Positions 34,495 through 34,806 of a stretch of DNA of 34,806 nucleotides are shown in pieces. Position 1 is the first letter of the stretch. The number at the start of each line of letters is the position of its first letter. The notes beneath the pieces are model-generated. The model did not search any database. It saw only the letters and a program-made list of their open reading frames with translations, and had not been told where the DNA came from. Position numbers and translations under genes: made by a program. This DNA comes from an uncultured Sutterella sp. (GTDB lineage Bacteria > Pseudomonadota > Gammaproteobacteria > Burkholderiales > Burkholderiaceae_F): the NCBI GenBank assembly GCA_900315045.1, contig OMXR01000016.1:1-34806 (forward strand), in the 5' to 3' direction.

Positions 34495-34806
34495 ATGCGC
34501 GCCGCCCCCGCCCTGCCGGTTCCGGCTCCTCTCGATACGCCGAACAACATGAAGGGCGGGATTCTTGTCGTCCTGCCGCCGGGCTATGGCCCGGCCGCCG
34601 GAACGCCTCCCTCCGAACGAAGCTTCTTTTCGGACAGCGCCGTCGACCGCGGCAAGACGCTCGCCCAGTTCGTCTCCTGGTTTCCCGTCTGGGGCATTCC
34701 GCTTGCTACGACGCGCATGACGGCGGGCAATTTCGAGCGCTCGTTCTTCTGCTGCGAATGGCCCTCGAGCCCCGTCTCGGGAGTCCGCGGCCCGCAGCTC
34801 GTACAG
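34495..34806 (+). CDS. Unrecognised protein, N-terminal part
   Basis: An open frame starts with an ATG 6 nt after the valS stop and runs to the window edge (104 codons, no stop). It begins MRAAPALPVPAPLDTPNNM and continues KGGILVVLPPGYGP ... FVSWFPVWGIPLATTRMTAGNFERSFFCCEWPSSP. A second ATG at 34549 is possible. I recognise no family. The composition (aromatics, Cys pair FCCEW) looks like real protein, and the tight spacing suggests co-transcription with valS. The C-terminus is outside the window. Confidence 0.5.
   Translation, partial: MRAAPALPVPAPLDTPNNMKGGILVVLPPGYGPAAGTPPSERSFFSDSAVDRGKTLAQFVSWFPVWGIPLATTRMTAGNFERSFFCCEWPSSPVSGVRGPQLVQ

Overview
This is a GC-rich, gene-dense bacterial window of the beta-proteobacterial (Burkholderiales) type. 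The evidence is an ilvB-ilvN-ilvC operon, tandem Bug/TctC periplasmic binding proteins, a four-cysteine FNR beside hemN, and the MmuM, SbcCD and ValS families. Three Na+-coupled NSS carriers, a DASS dicarboxylate carrier, FNR control and no sugar genes fit an anaerobic, asaccharolytic gut lineage such as Sutterellaceae. That placement is inference; no 16S or marker search was possible.

Layout: 1-360 (-) start of a DUF554 membrane protein. 441-3803 (-) branched-chain amino-acid operon ilvBNC. 4242-5576 (+) first NSS-family symporter. 5654-7384 (-) periplasmic amino-acid binding protein followed by homocysteine S-methyltransferase. 7657-8250 (+) exported DsbC/G-like thioredoxin-fold protein. 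8329-13226 (+) sbcD-sbcC nuclease. 13368-16108 (+) two tandem NSS paralogues of identical length. 16171-16247 (+) tRNA-Arg(ACG). 16801-17517 (+) MgtC-family protein. 17554-21255 (-) GntR/UTRA regulator, DASS carrier and a fumarase-superfamily lyase. 21794-27533 (+), divergent from it: two TctC binding proteins, a fused TctA-TctB permease and a gamma-glutamyltransferase-fold hydrolase. 27688-29088 (-) a broken hemN. 29347-31532 (+) fnr and a MATE efflux gene. 31663-34488 (+) valS. 34495 onward (+) the start of an unrecognised gene.

The most interesting region is 17.5-27.5 kb. A lyase/dicarboxylate-carrier unit and a tripartite-carrier/amidohydrolase unit diverge from one 538-bp AT-rich region that carries a 22-bp perfect palindrome nested inside a 13-bp inverted repeat, with a GntR/UTRA regulator gene nearby. 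Together they read as an undescribed catabolic cluster: import of an anionic acyl-amino compound, hydrolysis by the Ggt-like enzyme, release of a fumarate-type product by the lyase, and dicarboxylate exchange by DASS. The substrate cannot be named from sequence.

The second striking feature is hemN. It carries a 31-bp tandem duplication that shifts the frame, and about 430 bp later a second lesion that restores the original frame after loss of roughly a dozen codons. An FNR box in near-ideal position still stands upstream of it.
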